Shown here: piece after piece, positions 34,572-43,970 of the stretch
Numbering within the stretch: position 1 is the stretch's first letter
How the letters are laid out: every line of letters begins with the position of its first letter
NCBI RefSeq assembly: GCF_000801105.2
Contig: NC_079516.1
Span: 13,454,001-13,518,000, forward strand
Reading direction: 5' to 3'
From: Raphanus sativus
Lineage: Eukaryota; Streptophyta; Magnoliopsida; Brassicales; Brassicaceae
Length of the DNA stretch: 64,000 nt
Made by a program: the position numbers and the translations under genes
Notes under the pieces: generated by a model
Told to the model about the DNA's origin: nothing
Databases searched by the model: none
Seen by the model: the letters and a program-made list of their open reading frames with translations, nothing else

Positions 34572-35718
34572 GGGAAAATGACCAATTAATTCCCCAAGTA
34601 TTTAAAATTAACAATTTTATTCCCCAACTATTAGGTACGCAAAATAATTCCTCAATTTCTAATTGACTTAACAAAATTAAACTCATTATTAGTCCACGTT
34701 TAATAATTAACAGAGAACGTTAATCAATTGTTTTGCCCTCTTTTAAGTCATCTTCTTCCCCAAATCTCTTTCAACGTGAACCCTAAATTTCATTCAGAAA
34801 ACAATTAGAGAGAGTTATTTTGTGAATCTTGATGAATCAACAAAAAATTTCATTCCGAAAGCCTCATAAGGATCAAGCAACCATCGAAGAACTTGTAAAC
34901 GATTTTTGTTCAGTCTCTGTTTTGTACTCACAATCACTCTCTCTGTTTCTACTTGTGTATATTATCATAACACACAAGCACACTCAGTCTCTCTTTACTC
35001 TCACATTTGTTTTCTTATTGTAGAGAAGAGAGAACACTTTGATGCTACATTTTTACATTGATCTGAAGGATACACATATTTATACAAAGAAAACACTCTT
35101 CTTCTTTTTCCTCCGTTTCTTGCGCTCCAAGCTTCTTCTTCTTCATTCTTTTTCTACGTGACTCATTGAACACTTCTTCAATTCCAACAGTCTCTCTCTC
35201 TCCTGCAGTCTTTCTTAGTCTCTCTCCCTCTTCGTTTCTGTTTCTGTCTCCCTCTCTCTCACTCTCTTCTCTCTTTCTCTTTCATCTTCTTCGTTTCTCT
35301 CTTCTCTCTCTCTCTCTCTCCCCTGCAGTCTCTCTTCATCTCTATCTTTCTCTTCATTTCTGCTCTCTCTCTCTCACTTCCTTCTCTGTTCCCCGTCGTC
35401 TCTTACTCTCCTGTTTGTTTCTGTGATGGGAAAAAAATACAAGAAACTCTAAACCTAAATTCAATTTGATTAAAAGAGAGTAAAACAATTTGATAAACGA
35501 TAGCAAAACAATTTGATTTGAAAGAGACTTGGGGAAGATGACTTAAAAAAAGGGCAAAACAATTGATTAACGTTCTCTGTTAATTATTAAACGTGGACTA
35601 ATAATGAGTTTAATTTTGTTAAGTCAATTAGGAGTTGAGGAATTATTCTGCGTACCCAATAGTTGGGAAATAAAATTGTTAATTTTAAATACTTGGGGAA
35701 TTAATTGGCCATTTTCCC
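34572..35718. mobile_element. Mutator-like / foldback element with ~200-bp terminal inverted repeats
   Basis: GGGAAAATGACCAATTAATT at 34572 and its reverse complement ending at 35718 begin arms of about 200 bp (34572-34771 and 35521-35718) that match nearly base for base. Long arms and a GGGAAAATG start are typical of Mutator-like elements. The core (about 34800-35500) holds TCTCTC-rich simple sequence and no transposase. No clear 9-bp target duplication: the left arm abuts the Helitron 5' terminus with no spacer. Confidence 0.75.
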
Positions 35719-36025
35719 ATATGAGACTGATTTGGTTTTTATTTGATATACTCATACACGTGTTACCATTTGTATCAGGCCCGGCCCAATTAGTTTATGG
35801 ATCTTGTGTAAAAAAATTATTTTTCAGTGGTGTTATTACAAATTAAAAACTTAAGATCTTAATTTACGCTACTTTTACAAATCATGATTTTAAGTCTTTT
35901 AAGAAAAACTAGAAGTTGTCCTACACATCCGTACGAGTTTGGTTTTGACATTTTTATAAAATGTTTAGTGATATTTTTAAACATATATTATTTAGATATT
36001 TTTTAGGTTGATACCAATTTATCCA
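35719..36025 (-). mobile_element. fragment ending in a decayed minus-strand Helitron 3' terminus
   Basis: At 35909-35945 the minus strand reads a weak hairpin (CTCGTACGGATGTGTAGG) followed by ACAACTTCTAG, a decayed form of the Helitron end seen elsewhere in the window. The body and 5' end run into the gap. 35719-35908 has no recognised content. Confidence 0.4.
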
Positions 36026-36125
36026 NNNNNNNNNNNNNNNNNNNNNNNNNNNNNNNNNNNNNNNNNNNNNNNNNNNNNNNNNNNNNNNNNNNNNNNNNNN
36101 NNNNNNNNNNNNNNNNNNNNNNNNN
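36026..36125. other. assembly gap, 100 N
   Basis: Exactly 100 N. The round number suggests a placeholder of unknown true length. It removes the left end of the PIF/Harbinger element and the start of its first reading frame. Confidence 0.99.
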
Positions 36126-36631
36126 GGTTCTGTGGCTCGTATGATGCTGCAGTAAGGGCGAAGACCAGTGGGCAAAATGATACTGATGTTCTGAAGATCG
36201 CGAATGACATCTACTTCAATAGATATAAGAAGAAGTTCAACCTTGATCATGCGTGGAGGGAGTTGCGCTATGACCAGAAATGGTGCTCTGTTTCAAGCTC
36301 TAAAGAAGTTGGAAGCTCAAAGAAGAGGAAGCTTGACGACGGTACACAATCAGAAACATCTCAAGCGACTGAAAGCAAGACGTCCGAGTGTCACACTCGT
36401 CCCCCGGGTGTGAAGGCAGCAAAGGCAGCTAAGGCACGTGGTAAGAAGCCTGAGGGGAAGGACCTCGATGGGTATCAGAAAATGTGGTCCATTAGGAAGG
36501 AGGACATGGCCATGAAAGAAAAGCTTTACAAGATGTCTCTGCTGGACAATCTTATTGCAAAAAAAGATACACTGTCCGAGAGTGAGGAAGGTCTAAAGGA
36601 TAAGCTGATTGCGGAGTTGTACTCTGCTTGA
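36126..36631 (+). CDS. PIF/Harbinger ORF1-type protein (Myb/SANT-like, NAM-associated C-terminus), 5' end in gap
   Basis: Open from the gap to the stop at 36631 (168 codons visible). The retained part has a 'NDIYFNRYKKKFNLDHAWRE' type helix, a low-complexity Lys/Ser linker (KKRKLDD, KAAKAAKARGKK), and a C-terminal helical region. This is the common plant protein annotated as 'NAM-associated' or 'glutathione S-transferase T3-like', which is the DNA-binding partner encoded by PIF/Harbinger transposons. It lies 691 bp upstream of the transposase on the same strand, the expected arrangement. In that family both proteins are needed for excision. The Myb-like N-terminal domain would lie in the gap. 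Confidence 0.8.
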
Positions 36632-36811
36632 GTTTAGGTTCCTTTGTCTGTTTGAGTCCAGGTTCTGTTTGAGTTCACTTTCTGTTTTATGTTATGTTTT
36701 ATGTTTTTGTTTCATGTTTTTGTTTCATGTTTCTGTTTCATGTTGTATTTCATATGTTTGTTTCATGTTCTGTTATGACAATGTTAATGTTGATTAAATG
36801 TTATTATTTGT

Positions 36812-36870
36812 GACCACAACCACAAAGCTTATGACCACAACCACAAAGCTTATGACCACAACCATAAATC
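36812..36870 (+). repeat. three 21-bp tandem units
   Basis: The unit GACCACAACCACAAAGCTTAT occurs as two exact copies and one partial, diverged copy, inside the Harbinger element between its two genes. Confidence 0.8.
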
Positions 36871-37322
36871 GATAACTTGATCATTAAGTTATTCAAGCTT
36901 ATCAACATGTTTCATGTTCTCTTTTATGTTTCTGTGTTCATGTTCCTTAAATTAAAATTATTGATGCTAAATGAAATAATGTTTCTGATGCAGGTGACAG
37001 TTACAGGTTTGTGGATTGAGAAAGGTCACGGGCTGATGAGAGCAAAGGCAGAGAGCAAAGGCAGAGGAGTGTGTCACGGACTGATATATTGTGTTGTATT
37101 TGTCATGAGTGTGTCACGGGTTGTATGTCTATGAGTTTTGTTTTATTTGTATTATTTGTATGGGTGTGTCACGGGTTTGTGTTTCATTGTCTCACCAATT
37201 CAACATATATTGCATCAGACACAAACGAGTTCTCACCATTCTCATTTTTCTCCATTTTCTTTCAAAAATAATTGCTCAATCTCATCTTCACCACTTTCAG
37301 AAAAAAAAAAACTTATCATTTT

Positions 37323-38663
37323 ATGGCATCTTCTTCTCATATAAATTTTCAAGGATCATTTGATGAAGAGTTCGATCAAGCATTTGATCAATATTTTGAT
37401 CAAGCATTCGATCAATATTTCGATCAAACATTTGAGAATTTCGATCAAGAAGATGAAAGGATGCCAAGAGAAAAACGAGGTTTTATCGAAAGAAATCGTG
37501 AAGAGGGCCATATCCAGTTATGGAATGACTATTTCAGTGACACTCCAACATATCCTCAACATCTATTCAGACGACGATTTAGAATGAGCAAGCAATTGTT
37601 TATTTATATTGTTGATCGCCTCTCCAATGAAGTTGAATTCTTTCGTCAAAAGAGGGACGGTCTCGGAAGGCTTGGTCTCTCTACACTTCAAAAATGTACG
37701 GCAGCTATTCGTGTGTTGGCATATGGTTCTGCGTTTGATGCGGTCGACGAATACCTCAGGCTCGGTGGAAGCACTACTCGGTTATGTCTGCAAAATTTTG
37801 TGGAAGCAATAATAAATTTGTTCGGCGATGAGTACTTAAGAAGACCAACACCGGAAGATCTTCAACGTCTACTTCATGTTGGACAGCATCGTGGCTTTCC
37901 CGGGATGATAGGAAGCATCGATTGTATGCATTGGAAGTGGAAGAATTGTCCAACCGCTTGGAAAGGGGAATTTTCTCGTGGTTCGGATAAACCCACAGTC
38001 GTTTTAGAGGCGGTTGCTTCATATGATCTCTGGATATGGCATGCGTTTTTTGGACTTCCAGGTACCTTAAATGATATTAATGTCCTTGATCGTTCACCTG
38101 TTTTTGATGACATAATAAATGGTCAAGCCCCGCAAGTGAATTTCTCGGTCAATGGAAGAGTGTACCATTTGGCTTATTATCTAACCGATGGTATTTATCC
38201 AAAATGGGCAACTTTTATCCAATCTATTTCACTTCCACAAGGGCTAAAAGCAAGATTATTTGCGAAACGTCAAGAAGCTGCCCGAAAAGATGTCGAGCGT
38301 GCTTTCGGAGTTTTGCAAGCTCGATTTGCCATAATTAAAAATCCAGCACGTTCTTGGGATAAAGTCAAGATTGGAAAGATAATGAGAGCATGTATCATAC
38401 TCCATAATATGATAGTAGAAGACGAACGAGATGAATCCACTACAAATTGGGAAGATAATGTGACCACGAATCAATTTGATGTTTCGGATTTCCAACAAGG
38501 AGAAGGCAACGGAAGTTCACATGTCAATCTCGGCTTTTCTCATATTGCCAACAGTATGGATGTGGAAAATGACATTCGTAATAGAAAAGTGCATCAAAAA
38601 CTGAAAGCTGATTTGGTTGAACATCTATGGAATAAATTTGGTCGTGATGAAGACAACAACTGA
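37323..38663 (+). CDS. PIF/Harbinger transposase (DDE_Tnp_4 family), apparently intact
   Basis: 446 codons from the ATG at 37323; an upstream in-frame ATG at 37272 would add 17 residues but gives a weaker, poly-Lys start. An N-terminal acidic repeat (FDQAFDQYFDQ twice, then variants) precedes a helix-turn-helix-like region (RFRMSKQLFIYIVDRLS). The DDE core is complete: first Asp in IGSIDCMHWKWKNCP, second Asp in PGTLNDINVLDRSP, Glu in DVERAFGVLQARF. The YYLTDGIYP and HNMIVEDER landmarks of plant Harbinger transposases are present. It cuts and pastes DNA at TTA sites in the nucleus. No stop or frameshift; many related copies in crucifers are broken, so this one may be recent or active. Confidence 0.92.
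   Translation: MASSSHINFQGSFDEEFDQAFDQYFDQAFDQYFDQTFENFDQEDERMPREKRGFIERNREEGHIQLWNDYFSDTPTYPQHLFRRRFRMSKQLFIYIVDRLSNEVEFFRQKRDGLGRLGLSTLQKCTAAIRVLAYGSAFDAVDEYLRLGGSTTRLCLQNFVEAIINLFGDEYLRRPTPEDLQRLLHVGQHRGFPGMIGSIDCMHWKWKNCPTAWKGEFSRGSDKPTVVLEAVASYDLWIWHAFFGLPGTLNDINVLDRSPVFDDIINGQAPQVNFSVNGRVYHLAYYLTDGIYPKWATFIQSISLPQGLKARLFAKRQEAARKDVERAFGVLQARFAIIKNPARSWDKVKIGKIMRACIILHNMIVEDERDESTTNWEDNVTTNQFDVSDFQQGEGNGSSHVNLGFSHIANSMDVENDIRNRKVHQKLKADLVEHLWNKFGRDEDNN
37365..37440 (+). repeat. in-frame tandem repeat encoding FDQAFDQY
   Basis: The sequence around TTTGATCAAGCATTCGATCA repeats with a period of about 30 bp, giving an acidic, Phe/Gln-rich N-terminus for the transposase. The period is a multiple of three, so copy number can change without breaking the frame. 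Confidence 0.75.
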
Positions 38664-38980
38664 GCTTCGATGCCTCTTTGAAATTATTATCGTTTATTTT
38701 TATAATCTTTATTTTTATGTTTTTATGTTAAAATCTATGTTTAAAATGTTATGTTTCATTCTGTTTTATTTAATAAATAAATTTAATATACTTAAAAAAA
38801 TATGTTTAAAAACAAATTTAATATTTTTTATTGTTAAGCAATTTAATTAAGCAACTACCATTGCACTATTATAATTAGGTGTTTCTTAACTAAGTTGCTT
38901 ATCTTAATTTTAATTGTTAAAAATTCATTAATGGCCCACTTAAGCAACACTTAAGGGTGTTAGCAATGCACATGCTCTTA

Positions 38981-40136
38981 CACAGAAACTGACTTAATAA
39001 TTGAGATAAAAATCAAAGGGCGCTTAGGAGGTGGGTAAGAAGAAAAAGAAGAAGTCACTTTCAAGTACTGTTAAACTTTGTCCTTTCCCATTTGGCTACT
39101 CACTCTCTTTTGCCTTTTGCCCATTGTGGAAACTTTGTTTTCGTTTTAACATTTTCTCATGAAGTTTCCGTTTTGGGATCCTTTACGAATTGCGTCATGC
39201 ATTGCAGATCCAAAAATTAGTGGTTGGAGATTTGACTAAAAAGTTACTTCTCTGCTACGGAAATTACCAAAACTACCATTACATGTGTAGTAACATTAAA
39301 CTATTTTTTATTTCTGTTAGCTTATACTTTTTTTTTGTGAAAGGGTTTGCTACTGTTAGCTTATACTTTTATTATACTTTGTGTTTGGGTATAAATCTTA
39401 ATTAGTTAACTGACTGTACATATAAAAATAAAAGGAATACATATGAAGTTTGTTTTTACAAAATTATAGCACACACCACGTATGGGTTAAATGTATAAAT
39501 TAAGGCATAGCACGACACTAGTTGTAAAGTGCTCGCGCCATTTATTCATTTGCCGCGCATAGCGCAGTAACCATTGTCGATGTTAAAATAGAATTAAACC
39601 TTGTATAACATTATTTGCACTCTCCAATTTGCAGAAGCAACTTATAGATGTATATATGTAAGGAAGGAGAATAACGAGAGGTGTGAGATTAGAAAATGGT
39701 GAGCTGAAACCACACGTTACACACGTAATTATAAAGAAAAGAGAAAAGTATGATTAAGCATATTCTTCACCATTAATCTCTCCTCTTTGTATCATTCAAC
39801 CTTACTCATCTCATTTCCAGATCCCCAAGAACACAACTCAACAAAAAGGCTCTCTCTTCTCTTTTCTTTTTGTTAGTTCTCTCTATATATATGTATATAT
39901 ATTACCCACTAACTCACCAACACATGTTCTCTCGTCTCTTTCTAAATTCACACATCAAGAATCAAGAATAAACCATCCTTGAAATGAATCCTGTAATTGA
40001 CTTTAATTAGGGTTTCAGCTTCTTGTTTTTTTTGTAGTTAATTAGAGATTTTCTTTAGTTGATCTAATTTTTTTTTTGACATATACAAATGAATCAGGAG
40101 GAAGAAGAAAGGGGAAATAAGAAAAAGAGGAGAGAG
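38981..40136. other. TT16 upstream region with one micro-insertion
   Basis: Includes the TT16 promoter and a CT-rich leader (39840-40080). TATA-like sequence at 39884-39902 (TCTATATATATGTATATATA). No gene in 38981-39800. Confidence 0.45.
39314..39370 (-). mobile_element. micro retro-insertion (21 bp) with 18-bp target duplication
   Basis: CTGTTAGCTTATACTTTT at 39314-39331 is exactly repeated at 39353-39370. The insert read on the minus strand is TAGCAAACCCTTTCAC plus A bases. It lies about 770 bp upstream of TT16. Confidence 0.6.
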
Positions 40137-42094
40137 ATGGGAAGAGGGAAGATAGAGATAAAGAAGATAGAGAATCGGACAGCGAGGCAAGTGACCTTTT
40201 CCAAGAGAAGAAGTGGTGTTATCAAGAAGGCTAATGAGCTCTCTGTTCTCTGCGATGCTCACATCGGTCTTATCGTCTTCTCTACCACTGGAAAGCTCTA
40301 CCAGCACTGCACCGAGCCCCTCACGTTAGCTTCTTATTCTTCTCTATCTCTCTCTCTTTAAAATTAGGGTTTCATAGATCTATATTACACACATGTCTAC
40401 ATGTATGTATTGATCTTTTCTTACTTGGTTTGGTCAACTATATTGGTCTAATTTAAATGAGGATATGAGAGAGGTATACTCCTCGTGCTTGTGAACAGAT
40501 GGTTTTCATCATTAGCTTCTGAAGTAGCAGGTATCCGTGAATATGTTTTATGATTTTAATTTGGCCCAAGAATTAAGAATCTTTCGGATGCTGTCTATTT
40601 ATACTAGCAGTTTTTATTTTCTATTTATGAGTACATGCATGTATATGATCATTATTGGTATATTTGGGTCAAATTCTATATATTCTACACCTGCCGAACA
40701 AAGAGATCTGCAGAAATTTGACATTTCTTGTTCAACCTTTTTCATAAAAAGATCTCAGTTTCTGTTGTAGTATATTTTGTGTAATATTAGCATATATACA
40801 TACATACCTATATACGTCTTATTATTCGGATTCGAGTACGATTAATTATAAAGCTGTGTTAATTAGAAGTTCTAGATCTGTCACAACCACATGTAGCCCT
40901 AGCTATAATATGTCCAAAAAAAACTTCTATGTATCCACAATATAACTAGATCCTTTTGTTTTTGTTTGTCAAAGTATATCTAAAGATTCTAATCTTGACT
41001 CTTGAGGACTAGATTCCTTATGATACTTGTGTTTTTCTCCAATTAATGACTTGACGCTGTGAGATTAAAGATACTAGTTTGATTATGTTTCATATATTAC
41101 CAATGTTGAATAGGATGGCTCAGGTCATTGACCGATACTTGCAGACCAGCGGATTGCGACTCCCTGATCCTAATGACAACCGGGTATGTACACATACATG
41201 TTCATTTCGTTTTACCAACTCACAAAAAGGAAAATAGCATTTTCACAAAAATCAATTAATCATTTAATTTGGAGTTTTCGTGTGTATATATAGGAGGAAT
41301 TCTGCCACGAGATAGAAGTACTAAGAAGAGAGACATGTAAGCTTCAGCTCCGTCTGCGTCTTTACCGTGGACATGACTTAGCCTCCATTCCTCCACACGA
41401 GCTCGATGGACTAGAGCAACAGCTCGAACATTCTGTACTTAAAGTTCGTGAGCGTAAGGTAACGTAATATATGCTCATATAGTCTTTTTTTTCTGTGCAA
41501 CATATATGCTCATATAGTCATATATCAATATATTCTCTTAACACTATATTTGGTACAGTTTTGTTTAATCTCTCTTTTCTGTCTCTGATGTTACTATATT
41601 GAAGAATGAGTTGATGCAACAACAGATGGAGAATCTAAGCAGAAAGGTCGCTCTCTGATCACTCCCCTTAAAAAATTATATATTTCCTAATGATCTTTTT
41701 AATAATCAGTACCATGGTTTATGCATATGGTCAGAGGCGGATGCTAGAAGAAGACAACAACAATATGTACCGTTGGGTAAGTTTGATTGCTAGCTAGAAA
41801 ATGCCAATTTGTTGGCAGCTTTCTGATTGAATGACGTTTTTTCTATCTATACCGTCGTTAACTATATTACAGCTTCATGAGCATCGTGCCGCGGTTGTGT
41901 TTCAGCAAGCGGGGATAGAGACTAAACAGGGGGAGTATCAACATTTTCTAGAGCAAGTTCAGTACTATAATGATCATCAGCAACAACCAAACAGTTTTCT
42001 TCAGCTTGCTACTCTTCCTTCCGAGATTGATCTTAATTACCATCTCCACCTTGCTCAGCCTAATCTTCAAAAGGATCCAATGGCAAACATTTGA
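40137..42094 (+). CDS. TT16: MADS-box factor TRANSPARENT TESTA 16 / ARABIDOPSIS BSISTER
   Basis: Six exons: 40137-40324, 41114-41183, 41294-41458, 41605-41646, 41735-41776, 41873-42094; 242 residues, frame intact. The type II MADS domain begins [18 protein letters not shown]; the K-box lies in the region [20 protein letters not shown]; the C-terminus ([20 protein letters not shown]) matches the B-sister TT16/ABS group. It controls endothelium identity and proanthocyanidin accumulation in the inner integument, acting in the nucleus with other MADS partners, and so affects seed-coat colour. An in-frame ATG at 40089 would add 16 Glu/Lys/Arg-rich residues; MGRGK is the family start, so 40137 is chosen. 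The 165-nt third exon covers what many MIKC genes split into two K-box exons. Confidence 0.95.
41467..41519 (-). mobile_element. micro retro-insertion (17 bp) in TT16 intron 3
   Basis: ATATATGCTCATATAGTC at 41467-41484 is exactly repeated at 41502-41519. The insert on the minus strand is GTTGCACAG plus 8 A. It begins 8 bp after the splice donor. Confidence 0.65.
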
Positions 42095-43268
42095 TTAATC
42101 CTCGACCAGATCTACTCTTTCTTTATTGAGACAAATAAATGAACAATGAAGTATCGTTTTCTGTCTTTTATTACCTGCTTTAATTTGCCAATGCCTTCTA
42201 CTTTGTGTATGTTTGTGTTGACATGGAACCTTGTTTAAATTAATTGAGAAGATAATGGTAGTCTTGATTATATGATTAACTAGCCATCATAATTATTACA
42301 AAATTGCCAATAGAGATCAACTGTACGTAAACATAGATGTGTTCCATATCATGCATATGAAAATAATGAATGTTTATTAACATCAGAAATAGTCAAAAAG
42401 GCAAAGAGATTTTTGTTTGGAAACTTAACAATAAACAGATTCTTTTTTTTTTGTGTGGAAAGAGCATATATTTTGGGGCAAGTATACTCGTGATGCTGAT
42501 GGTGGTGGTGATGATGCTTATATTTTTAGTTTAAAAGCTTGTTTGAGAAAATCAAAGATTAACGGTTTGTTAAGATGTAATTATTTTTAAACTACGACAA
42601 TTATTGAAGAAAAATATTAGCAAAAAAATGCTCTAGGTGCAAGGTCATTAATTAATATATTATCGTCATGAACGATAAGTATAAAGAGAAGAAAATCTCG
42701 ATGATGAGACAATCAACATAACAAGATCTTGCGTATCTGCCAAGTCTACTTACCAATCAATGACCTCACTGATTGTTTCCTTTGCAATCTTTTCAATAGT
42801 TACATGTAAACAACTTTAATCCAAAAGATTACCTTGATCCACAGAAATTGTGTTCACATTAGCTAAAATCACTACTAAAATCAAAAGTTTTTTTTGGCTT
42901 TGGTAAGAGTTTTATTAGATCAAGAACAAGTCTTATCCAGAATCAACCATTGCTTATAAATGCACATAACCGCCAGAGGACCGGGCTGGCCTACCTAACT
43001 TAAATTCTCCTGCCGGAGCGTGGACCACACGCGATATACCCACCGGAGGTCAGGAGCGTGAAGTCCACTACGTAGTAACAAAAATGAAAGAAAGAAAAAA
43101 ACAGAGGAGATGAGCTGTGAGAGAGACCCCACCAACCATGTGGCCTGTTTCATGTCTCCACCAGCTCCTGCTTCTCAATCATTTGCTTCCCTTCCTCTTC
43201 CTCCTCCGAATGTGTTTCAGTGAGTCATACTAAACCACCACTCTCTCTTCCTTATTCTTCCAAGAACC
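42095..43268. other. TT16-TCP7 spacer
   Basis: No gene recognised. 42960-43260 is a less AT-rich TCP7 upstream region with CT-rich leader sequence; the ATG at 43269 follows a CTCTCTCTTCC tract. Confidence 0.45.
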
Positions 43269-43970
43269 ATGTCTAATAACACCAACGGAGTTATGATCTC
43301 AAACAGAGATATACTCGAACGTCAGAGACAACAACAGCAACAGCAACCGTCAGAGGGAGCTCTCGTTGTGAAGAAACCTCTAGCGAAAGATCGACACACC
43401 AAAGTTGACGGAAGAGGGAGGAGGATACGTATGCCAATCATATGCGCAGCTCGTGTTTTCCAGCTAACAAGAGAGCTCGGCCACAAATCCGACGGCCAAA
43501 CCATCGAATGGCTCCTCCGTCAAGCTGAGCCTTCCATCATAGCCGCGACAGGAACCGGCACTACGCCGGCAAGCTTCTCCACCACCTCAACATGCACTAT
43601 GTCGGCCTCGTCTCTAGATCACAAACCTTTACTAGGTTCCTCACCGTTTATACTCGGGAAACGCTTGAGAGCCAACGAGGATTCCGGAGGTGCTATACCT
43701 GCTGGGTTTTGGGCAGCTCCGGCGAGGCCAGAGTTAGGGCAGGTTTGGAGCTTCGCCGCTGGATCTCAACAAGTGATGTTGTTACAACAACAAAAACAAC
43801 AAGAAGCTGCACTTTCTGTTCACCAGCACCGACAGCAACAAGGTGCAATGGGTGAAGCTTCGGCAGCTAGAGTTGGTAATTATCTTCAGGTTCCGGGTCA
43901 TCTTAACTTGCTAGCTTCTTTGTCTGGTGGAGCTCCAGGGTCGGGTCGGAGAGAGGGAGACACACGTTGA
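43269..43970 (+). CDS. TCP7: Class I TCP transcription factor TCP7
   Basis: Single exon, 233 residues. A Gln-rich N-terminus (QRQQQQQQP) precedes the TCP domain at 36-90 ([20 protein letters not shown], then [34 protein letters not shown]). The short basic region with the 4-residue deletion is typical of class I (PCF) proteins, which bind GGNCCCAC-type sites and promote growth and cell proliferation in the nucleus. The C-terminus is Gln-rich with [18 protein letters not shown] conserved sequence and ends near [15 protein letters not shown], matching Arabidopsis TCP7. Class I TCP genes are usually intronless, as here. Confidence 0.95.
   Translation: MSNNTNGVMISNRDILERQRQQQQQQPSEGALVVKKPLAKDRHTKVDGRGRRIRMPIICAARVFQLTRELGHKSDGQTIEWLLRQAEPSIIAATGTGTTPASFSTTSTCTMSASSLDHKPLLGSSPFILGKRLRANEDSGGAIPAGFWAAPARPELGQVWSFAAGSQQVMLLQQQKQQEAALSVHQHRQQQGAMGEASAARVGNYLQVPGHLNLLASLSGGAPGSGRREGDTR

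Larger units (their letters stand above)
36126..38980 (+). mobile_element. PIF/Harbinger DNA transposon (left end in gap)
   Basis: Contains the partner protein and the transposase in order. The right end is GGGTGTTAGCAATGCACATG followed by CTC and TTA (38978-38980), consistent with a 3-bp TTA duplication. The left terminus should lie in the gap, so inverted repeats cannot be compared. Spacer repeats around 36690-36770 (TTTGTTTCATG) and 36812-36870 are internal. Confidence 0.8.

Noticed and set aside
35166..35426. 86-codon Ser/Leu-rich reading frame
   Set aside because: It is translation of a TCTCTC simple repeat in the core of the long-TIR element.
37272..37322. Earlier start for the Harbinger transposase
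   Set aside because: Adds a Lys-rich, AT-derived stretch; the ATG at 37323 is followed by a typical Ser-rich start.
40089..40136. Upstream in-frame ATG adding 16 residues to TT16
   Set aside because: MADS proteins of this group start MGRGK; the extension is Glu/Lys/Arg-rich leader-like sequence. Kept only as a note.
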